A DNA stretch of 64,000 nucleotides from an uncultured Verrucomicrobiae bacterium (GTDB lineage: Bacteria; Verrucomicrobiota; Verrucomicrobiia; Limisphaerales; AAA164-E04): positions 760,876 to 824,875 of the forward strand of contig OX638380.1 of NCBI GenBank assembly GCA_951813855.1. Direction: 5' to 3'. A program made the position numbers and the translations under genes. The notes beneath the pieces are model-generated. The model did no database searches. It saw nothing but the letters and a program-made list of their open reading frames with translations, and was not told the origin of the DNA. Position 1 is the first letter of the stretch. Each line of letters begins with the position of its first letter. This document shows positions 10,200 through 19,311 of the stretch, in pieces.

Positions 10200-12026
10200 A
10201 TGTTCGTTTGCAAAACGAAAACGAGAACCGGTAAAGAGGGCCAAAACTATGACACCTATCGCTTGGTTCGCTCCTACCGGGATAACCATCGGGTTCGTCA
10301 GAAGACGCTGCTCAATTTGGGATCCGACTTCGAGATTGAGTCGAAGCAATGGCCTCTGTTGTGTTCTAAAGTCGTGGAATTGCTTCAAGGTTCTCAACCT
10401 TTGATACCGCTCAAATGCTCTCCGGAGGTGGAGCACAAGGCGAAATATCTTTACGCCCAACTCGTGGAACGCCAAGCCACTCGAATCGAGGAAATCGCCG
10501 GCGAAGATCCTTTAGACCAAGGAGAATTCCAAGCCGTCGATCTGGATAACGCGTCCTTGATCCTCAGCCGCTCGGTGGGAGTCGAGCAGGTCGCTCTCTG
10601 GGCGATCGAAACCCTGGGATTACGAGCGATCCTGCGCCGGCACGGCCTCCGGGAAATTCAATGCCATGCGATCCTCGGCTCGGTCATCGGTCGGATGGCT
10701 GCTCCCGGATCGGAGCGACATACTAATCGGTGGCTCAGAGAGAGCAGTGCTTTGGGCGAACTCTTGAAAAGAGACTTTGAAACCATGGGGCACAGTCAGT
10801 GGTATCGAGCTTCGGACGCCTTGATATCACGGCAGGAGAAAATCGAATCGGACTGGTATCACGGCCTGCAGACGATCTTCGATTTAAAACCGACCATTAC
10901 CCTTTATGACTTGACCAACACCTACTTCGAGGGTCAAGCGCGGAAGATTCCAGAAGCTCAGCGGGGTCGCTCGAAAGAGAAGCGAAGCGATGGTCCCTTA
11001 TTGACGCTGGCTCTGGTTCGGGACAGCCGTGGCTGGGTTCGCCGATCGAAAGTTTTCGCGGGCAACGTGAGCGAAAATCAAACCTTGGCCGCAATGCTGG
11101 AATCGCTGGCGGTTCCGGCGGAAGCGACTGTGATTATGGATTGCGGCATCGCCACGGAGGCCAATCTCCGCTGGCTCCGGGAACGCGGCACTCGCTACCT
11201 GACCGTGAGTCGTCAGCAGGAACGGATCTTCGACCCGGAGGGGGCGACGGAGGTCGAGACGGCTTCGGGACCTTCCGTTTATTTGCGGAAAGAAGTCCAG
11301 GAAAATGGCGAAGTCTTCTTGTATTGTCATTCAGAGCAGCGCGAGGAAAAGGAGCGGGCGATGCAGGAATCGTCCGACCAGAAGTTTACCGCCCAACTCG
11401 AACGGTTACAGGCTGGACTCAGTCGGCCACGCCGAATCAAGCGGCGGGACAAAGTGCACCAGAAAATCGGCCGCCTGAAGCAACAATACTCGGCCGCAGG
11501 ACAACACTACGACATCCAGGTGATCCCCGATGACCAAAATCCCCAAAACGCCAAGAGCATCACTTGGAAACATCATCCCAAGCCTGGCTCCAAAGCCACC
11601 CATCCCGGAGTGTATTGCTTGCGAACCAATCAAGATCAATGGGATGAGTCAACCCTCTGGAAAACCTATATCACGCTGACGGATCTGGAAGCGGTATTCC
11701 GATCCCTTAAATCCGAACTCGGCTTGCGCCCCAGCTACCATCAAACCTCCCGACGCGCGAAGGGACATCTGTTCCTTTCCGTATTGGCCTACCAATTGGT
11801 CCAAACGATAAGAACGCGCTTACGTGCCAAGGGTATCACCGACAGCTGGAATACCATCCGGGACACGTTGAACGACCACAAGCGGGTTACCGGCGTTTAT
11901 CGCCGAATCGATGGCACTACCGTTCACGTGCGCCGAGCCGTTTCCGCGGAACCGAAGCAGCGGGAAATCTATGAAGCTCTGGGCATTAATTCCGCCCCAG
12001 GGGGAGTGCGTAAATCCAAGGCTTAA
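10200..12026 (+). CDS. IS1634-family transposase
   Basis: Intact 608-residue DDE transposase of the IS1634 branch of the IS4 superfamily. Motifs include the N-terminal YRLVRSYRDNHRVRQKTLLN, the first catalytic aspartate in ITLYDLTNTYFEG, the second in VIMDCGIATEANLRWLRERG, and the glutamate region ITLTDLEAVFRSLKSELGLR followed by HLFLSVLAYQLVQTIRTRL. The ATG at 10200 gives a normal IS1634 N-terminus. It lies inside clear terminal inverted repeats and may still be mobile. Confidence 0.93.
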   Translation: MFVCKTKTRTGKEGQNYDTYRLVRSYRDNHRVRQKTLLNLGSDFEIESKQWPLLCSKVVELLQGSQPLIPLKCSPEVEHKAKYLYAQLVERQATRIEEIAGEDPLDQGEFQAVDLDNASLILSRSVGVEQVALWAIETLGLRAILRRHGLREIQCHAILGSVIGRMAAPGSERHTNRWLRESSALGELLKRDFETMGHSQWYRASDALISRQEKIESDWYHGLQTIFDLKPTITLYDLTNTYFEGQARKIPEAQRGRSKEKRSDGPLLTLALVRDSRGWVRRSKVFAGNVSENQTLAAMLESLAVPAEATVIMDCGIATEANLRWLRERGTRYLTVSRQQERIFDPEGATEVETASGPSVYLRKEVQENGEVFLYCHSEQREEKERAMQESSDQKFTAQLERLQAGLSRPRRIKRRDKVHQKIGRLKQQYSAAGQHYDIQVIPDDQNPQNAKSITWKHHPKPGSKATHPGVYCLRTNQDQWDESTLWKTYITLTDLEAVFRSLKSELGLRPSYHQTSRRAKGHLFLSVLAYQLVQTIRTRLRAKGITDSWNTIRDTLNDHKRVTGVYRRIDGTTVHVRRAVSAEPKQREIYEALGINSAPGGVRKSKA

Positions 12027-12110
12027 CCTTAGGCTTAAATCACAAAATGATGGAAATGTAATGCCCTACGATTTTTAAAATGATCGAATTCCTTGGAAAA
12101 AACGCATTTT

Positions 12111-12153
12111 CTAGACCAGACTGACAAACTTGGGTTAGGGGGTCGGGGAGGAA
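12111..12153 (-). repeat. Right terminal inverted repeat of IS1634-type element
   Basis: Reverse complement of the left repeat at 9961-10009, with the same three conserved blocks. Confidence 0.8.
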
Positions 12154-12190
12154 AATCTGTCGAATCCAATTGATTCGTGATACTCATGAC

Positions 12191-12360
12191 TTTTCGTTCG
12201 AAACGAACGAAATCGGGCCGCAAATCGAGAGTTACCTTACGCCCCCTGTGCCTTGGAGCACCTGGGGGGGACTTGTGCCTCGATTTGTTGGCCACGATCA
12301 ATGCCCAGTAGAAAGTTTGCGTCTTGGAACGCCAGTACCGGGATTGGCAATCGTCGTGGC
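12191..12360 (+). ncRNA. Candidate bridge RNA of the IS110 element
   Basis: Three nested or consecutive stem-loops precede the IS110 transposase start (12387). (1) Perfect 9-bp stem 12192-12200/12204-12212. (2) Stem CAAATCGAG 12221-12229 with CTCGATTTG 12279-12287, enclosing an internal loop and an inner hairpin (CCCCC 242-246/GGGGG 264-268; GTGC/GCAC around hexaloop CTTGGA, 12252-12257). (3) Stem GCCACGA 12291-12297 with TCGTGGC 12354-12360, extended by CAATgCCC/GGGATTG (12299-12306/12340-12346), an internal loop, and GCGT/ACGC around the same hexaloop CTTGGA (12323-12328). A 5' stem-loop followed by two internal-loop stems in about 170 nt just upstream of the recombinase is the layout described for IS621-type bridge RNAs. 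The pairing is seen in the sequence; the function is inferred. Confidence 0.6.
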
Positions 12361-12633
12361 GGCTCAGCACTGACAGCACCCAAATTATGGATCACTATCA
12401 CTACACCGTAGGAATCGACTGGGGGTCGACGAACCATCAGATTTCTCTCATTGATGCCCAAGGCAAATTATGTGGCGAACGATCCTTTCCGCATGGCGGC
12501 CAGGGCCTGCGTGATTCAACCCAATGGATCAAAACCGTCACGAACGCCGAGCCGCACCAGATCGGGATCGCCATCGAGGTGCCTCACGGCCCGGTCGTGG
12601 AAACCATGATGGAATCCGAATTCAAGGTCCACG

Positions 12634-12643
12634 CCATCAACCC
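12634..12643 (+). repeat. 10-bp target-site duplication, left copy
   Basis: CCATCAACCC immediately left of the ISAs1 element. The identical right copy is at 14822-14831. The adjacent G makes an 11-bp reading possible. Confidence 0.92.
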
Positions 12644-14821
12644 CAGGAATATTCAAAAGTCCAAATAAACCGAAAAATGCCCTTGAAAACTCCAGATAAA
12701 CACCTTAGCAACGAGAATCTCGACATTGAATTGCTCCGTCCCGAAACCACGACTGCGTCATTGGGGATCAATTCCAAGTTGATCAATCCTCGCAGAGGTG
12801 ACTTATCGAATTATGGGATGTCGTTTCGGCGGCGAGAGGGTCGATACCTCAATGCCTTCGTGAAGAGCCGACGCACCCCTTTTCTCAGGAGCTGTTGCGG
12901 TCCCGATTCCGATCGAGAACGGTACCGGTCGTTCAGTTAGTCAAAGGTTTGAGGATAGCATTGAGAGCTTCCTCGGGGTGAGCCGCATAATGGCGAGTGG
13001 ACGGCGGCAAATGCTCAAAGCGATTTTCGGTCCTGACGATCGAGATGGCGGCGTTGGACAGGCAGGCCAAGTTGCGAGGTAAATGGCCAACCCGCACGCG
13101 ACATCGATCTTCGTCATAGGTGAAATCACGCACGTAATGGAGACGATTTTCGAGGTGCCAATGGTTACGGACGAGAGCGAGCAGTTGTTCCGGGCTGGCT
13201 TTTTCAGCACTTAGGGAGGTGAGGCAGTAAACGACTTCATGGCTGGTTTTATCCGTCTTCAGAACGTAACGTTCGCGTTCGATGCGAATGGCCTGTTGGC
13301 GACCGTAAAGCTGGCAATAATTATCCCACTTGGAGCCGGAAATATCGAGGGCCAGACAACGGCGGTTTTCGATGCGACCGTGTCCCTTTTCGGCGGGTTG
13401 ATCGAAGCACGCCGCGGTACTCCAATCAATGGCTTTCAAATCATCATGGATGGTCGGTTGATTATTTTTGACGGAACTGGTCACGTAGTCGGCGGCACAG
13501 TCCTCCAGCAGGCTACGGGCGGTTTCCTGTTGGACATGCATGGCATCGAGAGTCACGACGCGCCCTGCCAGATCAAGTTTCCGAGACAATTCGCGCACCG
13601 CTGGAATTTCGTTGGTTTTATCGGGCACTTGAGTCTGACCGAGAACCAATCCGGTGCTATGCTCGACTGCCGCCACCATCATCCGGTTTTCGTTTTCTAA
13701 TTGAGCTGAAGCCCCACGAATATCCTTGCCGTCAATGGCCACTGGAGTTTCCTTGTCGCTTTGTTGTCGGACCCATTTACCAATCGTTCGATCCAGCGTG
13801 TCGGGCTCCAATTTAGCAAGGATATAATGAAAAGTAGAGGCCGCCGGAGCCGTGTAGCATTGCCGACGGGGACTCCAAAAGGCTCCGACCGCCTTCAATT
13901 GCTCTTGAGTCATTCTGGCGGCGAATTCACCGAAAGCGGTGACGCCGCGATACCCGGCTAAGCGAGCCGCAATCGCGATCGCCAGGAAGCAGGCTAGACG
14001 GTAACGCTTCCCGCGAGCTTGGCGGAAGTCGTCGATGCTTTCCAGAAACGTATAGAAACTGTGCAGTTCCGGGGTCGAAGGGATCTGGGCCATAATCCCG
14101 GCTTGCCAGTCTTCCGCCGCCGATTCGCGGCTGAGGATGGTGGCGGCATCGGGTCGTAACGGATAGGCGAGAACTTGCTTCGGTTGTCCGTTCTGGAGCC
14201 AACTCACCGACTTCCCCGGCACTCGGGAAAAGCCTCGAGTCAAACCCAAGAACTGCCAATTCGCGGCCTGATAACAGGTGCCGGCAAACTTCGAAGGATC
14301 GACGAATGTTTCGGCCAAATAAACCGGATAACCGTGCACTTGGCGCATATCGGCTTCCAGACGGCGCAGGCTCAAACCGAGCGCCCGCGAGGCCAAGTTG
14401 GGGAGCCGACCCTCCTTCAGCACCAAAAAGCGGGCGTTGTTCGCAATCAAATGCAGCCGGGAAAATTGCTGCTCGGCCGACCAGCCGATCCACTCGTCGC
14501 GAACTCCCACCTTGAAGGCCCCGGCCTGCCAACCCAACAAGGCGAGCCAGGTTTCGTCGTAAATTGCGACATGGCGCAAGGCCTTCCCGAACAGGCTGTG
14601 GAACGGAAGATAATGATATTGCGACATTAACGAATCCCAGCGCAGTCTTTCCTCTTCGCCACGGACAAGTCGAACCGTTACGTCCCGTAACGAAAAGGCC
14701 GCGGCATCCGGAATAATTGATTCCATGGCGAAATCAATAACGGAGAAACTTTTGAATGTCCAGAAAAAAATCGACCCTATTTCGGCTTCTTTGTTGAGCC
14801 AACGACTTTTGAATGGCCCTG
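12644..14821. mobile_element. ISAs1-type insertion sequence with DruA-fused transposase
   Basis: A 2178-bp element inserted in the IS110 transposase gene. The ends are inverted repeats: the left starts CAGGAATATTCAAAAGTC, and the right, as reverse complement, starts CAGGGCCATTCAAAAGTC (15 of 18 identical). A second copy of the sub-terminal motif ACTTTTGAATG lies inside the right end at about 14748 (terminal one at 14805), possibly a transposase-binding repeat. The element is flanked by the 10-bp duplication CCATCAACCC, a length typical of the ISAs1 family. Confidence 0.92.
12933..14726 (-). CDS. ISAs1-family transposase with N-terminal DruA (DUF4338) domain
   Basis: Intact 597-residue protein. 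Residues about 14-200 form a DUF4338/DruA domain: RLRWDSLMSQYHYLPF, LRHVAIYDETWLALLGWQAG, FSRLHLIANNARFLVL, YLAETFVDPSKFAGTCYQAA, NWQFLGLTRGFSR. Then follow the ISAs1-associated segment (IDDFRQARGKRYRLACFL), the first DDE aspartate in VAIDGKDIRGA, VVTLDAMHVQQET, KGHGRIENRRC and NHWHLENRLHYVRDFTYDED. The ATG at 14726 is preferred: a longer frame from 14879 would run out of the element into the IS110 half. DruA is otherwise known from the Druantia anti-phage system; its role in a transposase is not known to me. Confidence 0.9.
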   Translation of the reverse strand: MESIIPDAAAFSLRDVTVRLVRGEEERLRWDSLMSQYHYLPFHSLFGKALRHVAIYDETWLALLGWQAGAFKVGVRDEWIGWSAEQQFSRLHLIANNARFLVLKEGRLPNLASRALGLSLRRLEADMRQVHGYPVYLAETFVDPSKFAGTCYQAANWQFLGLTRGFSRVPGKSVSWLQNGQPKQVLAYPLRPDAATILSRESAAEDWQAGIMAQIPSTPELHSFYTFLESIDDFRQARGKRYRLACFLAIAIAARLAGYRGVTAFGEFAARMTQEQLKAVGAFWSPRRQCYTAPAASTFHYILAKLEPDTLDRTIGKWVRQQSDKETPVAIDGKDIRGASAQLENENRMMVAAVEHSTGLVLGQTQVPDKTNEIPAVRELSRKLDLAGRVVTLDAMHVQQETARSLLEDCAADYVTSSVKNNQPTIHDDLKAIDWSTAACFDQPAEKGHGRIENRRCLALDISGSKWDNYCQLYGRQQAIRIERERYVLKTDKTSHEVVYCLTSLSAEKASPEQLLALVRNHWHLENRLHYVRDFTYDEDRCRVRVGHLPRNLACLSNAAISIVRTENRFEHLPPSTRHYAAHPEEALNAILKPLTN

Positions 14822-14831
14822 CCATCAACCC
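14822..14831 (+). repeat. 10-bp target-site duplication, right copy
   Basis: CCATCAACCC, identical to 12634-12643. The IS110 frame continues directly from here. Confidence 0.92.
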
Positions 14832-16047
14832 CAAGCAACTGGATCGCTTCCGGGATCGGTTTTCTCCCGTCGGCGCCAAGGACGACCGCCGGGACGCTCG
14901 AGTGCTGGGAGATGCCCTCAGGACGGACCCTCAGGCCTTGCACCAACTCAATCCCACCAGCCCTCAGATCATCGTGCTCCGTGACTTATCGCGAACGGCC
15001 GAAGATCTCACCTCCTCGAAAACGCAGTTCACCAATAAGATCAAACAACATCTCTGGCGCTATTTCCCCCAGTTTCTGGAATTGGAGCCGGATTTGTCCA
15101 AGTCCTGGATCCGCGAACTCTGGAACCGCATTCCCACTCCCGAAAAAGCCCAACGAATCCGCGTCGGCACCGTAGCCAAACTGCTCGCCCGGCATAAAGT
15201 CAGGAAAATCTCCGCCGAGCAAATCCTCAAGATACTGCGTCAACCGGCGGTGACCGTCGCCGAGGGTACCGTTGAGGGGGCCATGGGGGCGCTCAATACC
15301 GCCTTCAAACAACTGGCCGTGACCATGGAAGAACTCAATGCCACGCTGTTGCAGTTAGACGAGACGACCGAGAAACTGGCGGCTTCCCTGCAAGCCAGCT
15401 CTCCCGAAGAGGGATCGTCGGCAACAGACCAAACTCCGGCTCTCCATCAGGATATCGCCATTCTCAGATCAATTCCCGGGGTGGGTCGAATCGTGCTTGG
15501 CATCCTGTTGGCCGAAGCTTTTCATCGGTTCGAAAAACGTGATCGAGCGGCCCTGCGCTGCCTCACCGGAATCGCTCCCGTAACCCGGCGCTCCGGAAAA
15601 CAACATTTCGTGGTTCGACGAATGGCGGCTCACCCCCGACTGCGGGATGCCAGGTATCATTGGGCCAGAGTGGCCGCCCAAAGAGATCCTATCAGCAAAC
15701 GCAAGTATACCGCGCTTCGCCAACGGGGACATCAACATGCTCGAGCCTTGAGAAGCGTCGCGGATCGGCTCATCTCCGTCGCTTGTGCCATGCTGCAAAA
15801 CGGTTCCCTCTACGATCCTTCGCTGGAACAGGCAACCGCCTCTAACCGATCAAATGGCTGATGCCAACCGATTCCGGATCATCATCCCATCAATCTCGGC
15901 TCACGATGGACACCGGCAACCCAAGCCAACGGCATTCGATGAAACGGGCTGTCAGCACCTGTAGCATACCAGCCAATCCGCGATAGCAATCGCCTGATGT
16001 TAGCTCTATCCGAAAATCTGAAAAACGGGCTGAAAAACCCCTTGAAC

Positions 16048-17769
16048 TCAGTGGGTCGGCTGATGACTGCCGACGTAACCGATGACCACCTTGCGGTTTT
16101 CCTGGTCCCAAGCGAAAGCGATGCGCATGGTGTATTTCTTGTCGGAAGTCTTTCCGACGCCGATGTGCTCTTCCAAGATGAACTTCTGATCATCGATTTG
16201 TGTCTGATACCAGCCGGGATGCTTTTGGATCGTCACCTCGCGCTGTCCCGGGATGTAAAACCAGCCGAGTTCCTGCCGGATGGATTCGCCGAGATCTTTG
16301 GGCGAACAACCGGAGCCGTTCATACGGGCGGTTCGGTAACTGCCGGCCAACCAACGCAAGGCGTCGTAAACCTGCTTGGGTTTCTCGAAGCGGCTGTTTT
16401 TCCACTCGCTGTTGCGATTCAACTTGACCGTCAATTCCAGACCGAAAGCGTTGGTCGCGGTCTCGATGGCGTGCCGGACCGATTCGATCTGAACCTGTTC
16501 GGCTCCGCCGTTGGTCGCAGAGTCCGCGTTCAGGTGGACCGCTCCGGTCGACTTCAGCAAAGCGTCGTACTGCTCTTTCTGGTGCAATTCGGTCTTGAGC
16601 ACCCGCACTTCGCTTCGGGCCGCGTCAGCTTCTTCTTTCGCTTTCTCGTTTTTCCGGATCAACTCCTGATTGAGAGTTTTCGTCTGTTCGAGTTCGTTGG
16701 TCAACTCGGCCAGCTGCCGCTTATAGGACTCCGCTTTCTCCCTTAACTCTTGTTCCGACTCCCCGCTGTCCGAAAGATCGTGCCAGTCGAAATGGCTCCA
16801 ATCGAACACGAACGGATTAATCGCACCATTCAATTTCTCGTAGGCGTCGCAAACGGTCTGCCGGGCGTTTTTCAATTTCTCCACGTGTTCCTCCAACTCG
16901 ATTTGAGTCCGGTTGGAATCCCGTCTGCGATAGACCTTGGAATAGCGTTCCAGCGTCTTTTCCATGCGCGCCAACGCCTGTTTCACGACGCTCAGGTTCA
17001 GTTTCGGATTCTCCCCGGTCAGATTCGGGATGTGCAATTCCAGATATTCTAGCTCTTTCCTATATTCCTTGATCAAATTCTCGATCACCTGATTCTGGGT
17101 GTTGATCTCCTTCCCCTGCTCTTCCTTTTGCTGGTTGAGCTCCTGGATATCGGCGCAAAACTTCTGCAAGCGTTCCCCCCACAACTGATCGTCGAAAGCC
17201 AACCGCTCCAATGATTCGTACCATTCGCCCAACGGCAAGGAGTCCTGAATACCGATCCGAATGCTGAGCATCGTGTCGATCAGTTCCAAATCGTCGGGAA
17301 ACGCCTCCAATTCAGCGAATTTCTGGCACGTCAGTTTCCAATGGAAATCGTCCGGACTTCCCTTGCCGTAACGCTTCCGGATACGAACCAGTTCCGAATG
17401 CAGCGTCGGCTTCCCGACGAGGGTTTTGTGCATGCGTTCCGACAACTCCTCGTACATGGCCGACCAAAAACTCGCGAAAAGCATCGCCACCTTTTCGGAA
17501 TCGTGAATCCGGTCCATAATCTGCTTTTCCAGCATCTGAGACTGGATTTGCAGTACCTTTTTCATGTTTTTGAAGCCTTTGGGGGGATCCAGAAACTCCT
17601 CACAATACTCCAGAATCACTTCTTTCAGGCCCTCGTCGTCCAGATCTTTCCAACTTTTCAAGACCCGTCGAACGATCTTACGCAACTGCTCGTCGTCCAA
17701 CGTCGAAACAGCGAGATTATTCGGCATGAAATACTCCGCCATTTGCCATTCCTTCAATATTTCACTCAT
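16048..17769 (-). CDS. Large coiled-coil protein of unknown function
   Basis: Not recognised. About 573 residues from the ATG at 17769, which has a GGAGG 11 bases upstream; a start 102 bases earlier is possible but has no such site. The N-terminal half is helical (LDDEQLRKIVRRVLKSWKDL, KVAMLFASFWSAMYEELSER). Two coiled-coil stretches follow (around ELNQQKEEQGKEINTQNQVI and LREKAESYKRQLAELTNELE). A C-terminal globular part of about 130 residues ends MRIAFAWDQENRKVVIGYVG, a strand-turn-strand pattern that recalls small ParE/HigB-type folds. There is no signal peptide, so it is probably cytosolic. Confidence 0.75.
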   Translation of the reverse strand: MSEILKEWQMAEYFMPNNLAVSTLDDEQLRKIVRRVLKSWKDLDDEGLKEVILEYCEEFLDPPKGFKNMKKVLQIQSQMLEKQIMDRIHDSEKVAMLFASFWSAMYEELSERMHKTLVGKPTLHSELVRIRKRYGKGSPDDFHWKLTCQKFAELEAFPDDLELIDTMLSIRIGIQDSLPLGEWYESLERLAFDDQLWGERLQKFCADIQELNQQKEEQGKEINTQNQVIENLIKEYRKELEYLELHIPNLTGENPKLNLSVVKQALARMEKTLERYSKVYRRRDSNRTQIELEEHVEKLKNARQTVCDAYEKLNGAINPFVFDWSHFDWHDLSDSGESEQELREKAESYKRQLAELTNELEQTKTLNQELIRKNEKAKEEADAARSEVRVLKTELHQKEQYDALLKSTGAVHLNADSATNGGAEQVQIESVRHAIETATNAFGLELTVKLNRNSEWKNSRFEKPKQVYDALRWLAGSYRTARMNGSGCSPKDLGESIRQELGWFYIPGQREVTIQKHPGWYQTQIDDQKFILEEHIGVGKTSDKKYTMRIAFAWDQENRKVVIGYVGSHQPTH

Positions 17770-17983
17770 AATCGCTCGTTCCTCCATGTCGAATCCGCCC
17801 CGGCGAAGGACCGAATCCGGATTCGTTTGCGGTGCCGGGCGCAAACCTTTCGCCCAACCCATAGAACCCATGCTAAAGCCTTCCCGCCGGAATGACTAGC
17901 TTTTTCCCGTCGACGAACCGGGATCGGCACCCTTAATCTACCGACAAGCGTCGGCCCGGTCACCGTTCAATCTTTGCAACCCC

Positions 17984-18631
17984 ATGACATTCTCGCCCTC
18001 GACCGAAATCAGAACCTTGGGATACGTCATCCGCCTGTTGCGCTGGTCAGACACCAGTCTCATCGTCGAATGGCTCACCGAGCAGGAAGGCCGCGTCACG
18101 ACGATCGCCCGGGGCGCGATGCGCCCCAAATCGCCGCTGGCCGGGAAATTGGACCTCCTGTTTTTCGCCGCCGTTTTCTACCAACGCCGCCGGAACTCCG
18201 ATTTGCATTTCCTGCACGAAGTAGACCTCCGGAGCACCCCGAAACGCTCCCGGCGGTCCCCGAACCGCTTGAAACGCTTGGCCTATTTCGTCGAGTTGAT
18301 CCGGCGCGCCACCGAAACGGAGACCCCCATCCCCGAAATATTCCGGTTGTTCGGCCAAACCATGGACCTCACCGAAACGGGACCGGACGGCCGGGTTCCG
18401 ATCCTGTGGTTCGAATGGCGGTTGCTGGGGCTGCTGGGCTCCCAACCGGCGGAACACGAAGGCTCTCTGAAAGCAGGCCGGGAGCTGCTAGCGCAATGGA
18501 ACGCAGAACCGGACCCGCCGCTCCAACCCGTTCCCGACCGGGCCGCCCAAGCGATCGCCCCGCGGCTGGCCGCCATCTGGCACGAAATCTCGGGCGGTTG
18601 CCCGCGTTCCCGCTCTCAACTGCTTCCCTGA
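17984..18631 (+). CDS. recO: DNA repair protein RecO
   Basis: RecO, with RecR and RecF, loads RecA onto SSB-coated single-stranded DNA. The N-terminal OB-fold is recognisable: TLGYVIRLLRWSDTSLIVEW, LTEQEGRVTTIARGAMRP, SPLAGKLDLLFFAAVFYQRR. The family-typical helical section follows (LAYFVELIRRATETETPIPE, WFEWRLLGLLGSQP). At 215 residues it is slightly short, and the C-terminal zinc cysteines of many RecO proteins are absent. It is divergent from the coiled-coil gene. Confidence 0.88.
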   Translation: MTFSPSTEIRTLGYVIRLLRWSDTSLIVEWLTEQEGRVTTIARGAMRPKSPLAGKLDLLFFAAVFYQRRRNSDLHFLHEVDLRSTPKRSRRSPNRLKRLAYFVELIRRATETETPIPEIFRLFGQTMDLTETGPDGRVPILWFEWRLLGLLGSQPAEHEGSLKAGRELLAQWNAEPDPPLQPVPDRAAQAIAPRLAAIWHEISGGCPRSRSQLLP

Positions 18632-18657
18632 CGGCCAGCGCCGCTCGGGCCGGACGA

Positions 18658-18942
18658 TCACACCGTCGGCGAAACCTCCCGGCTCTTGGAACCGGCACGG
18701 GAATTGCGGACCATGGTTTTGCGGTTGCCCACCATTTTGGCCTTTTTCTGCTTCAGGTACTTCTCCACCGCCCGGCGCTGCTCGATGCGTAGCGGCACAC
18801 CCTTCTGATTCAGGTTCCGGAGATGCCGGTAGTGGCAAAGGGTCTTGCCCAATTGAACGATCTCGATATGAAACTCGCCGATTTCCCACAATTGCCCTGG
18901 GACTAGTTCGGTTTTTGAGGCAGGGTCGTTTTCCAAACTCAT
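18658..18942 (-). CDS. Small conserved-looking basic protein
   Basis: Not recognised. A 94-residue soluble protein (ATG at 18942). LVPGQLWEIGEFHIEIVQLG suggests a small beta domain, and it is followed by a basic helical tail (RIEQRRAVEKYLKQKKAKMV). The stop lies 26 bases past the convergent recO stop. The strand/helix composition and codon use look protein-like; I cannot assign a role. Confidence 0.6.
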   Translation of the reverse strand: MSLENDPASKTELVPGQLWEIGEFHIEIVQLGKTLCHYRHLRNLNQKGVPLRIEQRRAVEKYLKQKKAKMVGNRKTMVRNSRAGSKSREVSPTV

Positions 18943-19311
18943 AATCAAATTAAACGCTTCTCGACACCAACTGAATTGCTCCCCACCGGCAATCGTACGC
19001 CGGTTCTACGACATATAGGGATTGACTGCTCCCCGAAACTCCTGATCAATCCGACAATGCGAGTCTCTCAATCCGAACCGAGAAGTCTTGGGCATCGTGC
19101 CTCACGATTCCGGCCTTGTCGAGAAAAAACTTCGATTGGCCGTCGAATTTCCCCGGCGAACGGGCGAAAACCGCCGGGCGACGGAAAACAGCTAAGAAAA
19201 AGAGCGGAAGATTGTCATAATATACGCCTTGGTCCTTAATCGCAGCCAACTCGCAATAAACGGGCGTCATCCGGCGTTCCCGAATTCGGGGTCGCCCCGG
19301 CAGCCGTACTC
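18943..19311. other. Gap upstream of the sigma-factor operon
   Basis: About 370 bases that should contain the promoter of the sigma/vWA operon, but no clear -35/-10 pair stands out. A minus-strand frame from an ATG at 19270 to 19046 (74 codons, beginning MTPVYCELAAIKDQGVYYDN) reads plausibly as protein, but it has no recognised motif or neighbour support. Confidence 0.35.

Larger units (their letters stand above)
9961..12153. mobile_element. IS1634-type insertion sequence
   Basis: The element is bounded by long imperfect terminal inverted repeats, at 9961-10009 (left) and 12111-12153 (right, reverse complement). Both begin TTCCTCCCCGACCC, then share CCCAAGTTTGTCA and end at GGTCTAG. It contains one intact transposase gene. 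No target duplication is obvious in the flanks. Its right end abuts the 5' region of the interrupted IS110 element. Confidence 0.8.
12387..15861 (+). pseudogene. IS110-family transposase interrupted by an ISAs1 element
   Basis: The two halves are 12387-12643 and 14832-15861. Removing the inserted element and one copy of the 10-bp duplication restores the reading frame through FKVHAINPKQLDRFRDRF. The reconstructed protein (about 428 residues) has the DEDD domain: GIDWG (Asp), AIEVPHG (Glu), KDDRRDARVLGDALRTD (Asp-Asp). The C-terminal Transposase_20 domain has IPGVGRIVLGILLAEA and the presumed catalytic serine in TRRSGKQ. IS110 enzymes are RNA-guided recombinases, and the upstream structured segment (12191-12360) is the likely guide. 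The insertion separates the Glu from the Asp-Asp pair, so the gene is inactive as it stands. Confidence 0.93.

Noticed and set aside
14726..14879. N-terminal extension of the intact ISAs1 transposase to 14879
   Set aside because: The extension crosses the element's right end (14821) into IS110 sequence and lacks similarity to the other DruA-transposase copies.
19046..19270. Small minus-strand ORF before the sigma factor
   Set aside because: Plausible composition but no motif, no ribosome-binding site and no neighbour support; left as a note on the intergenic region.
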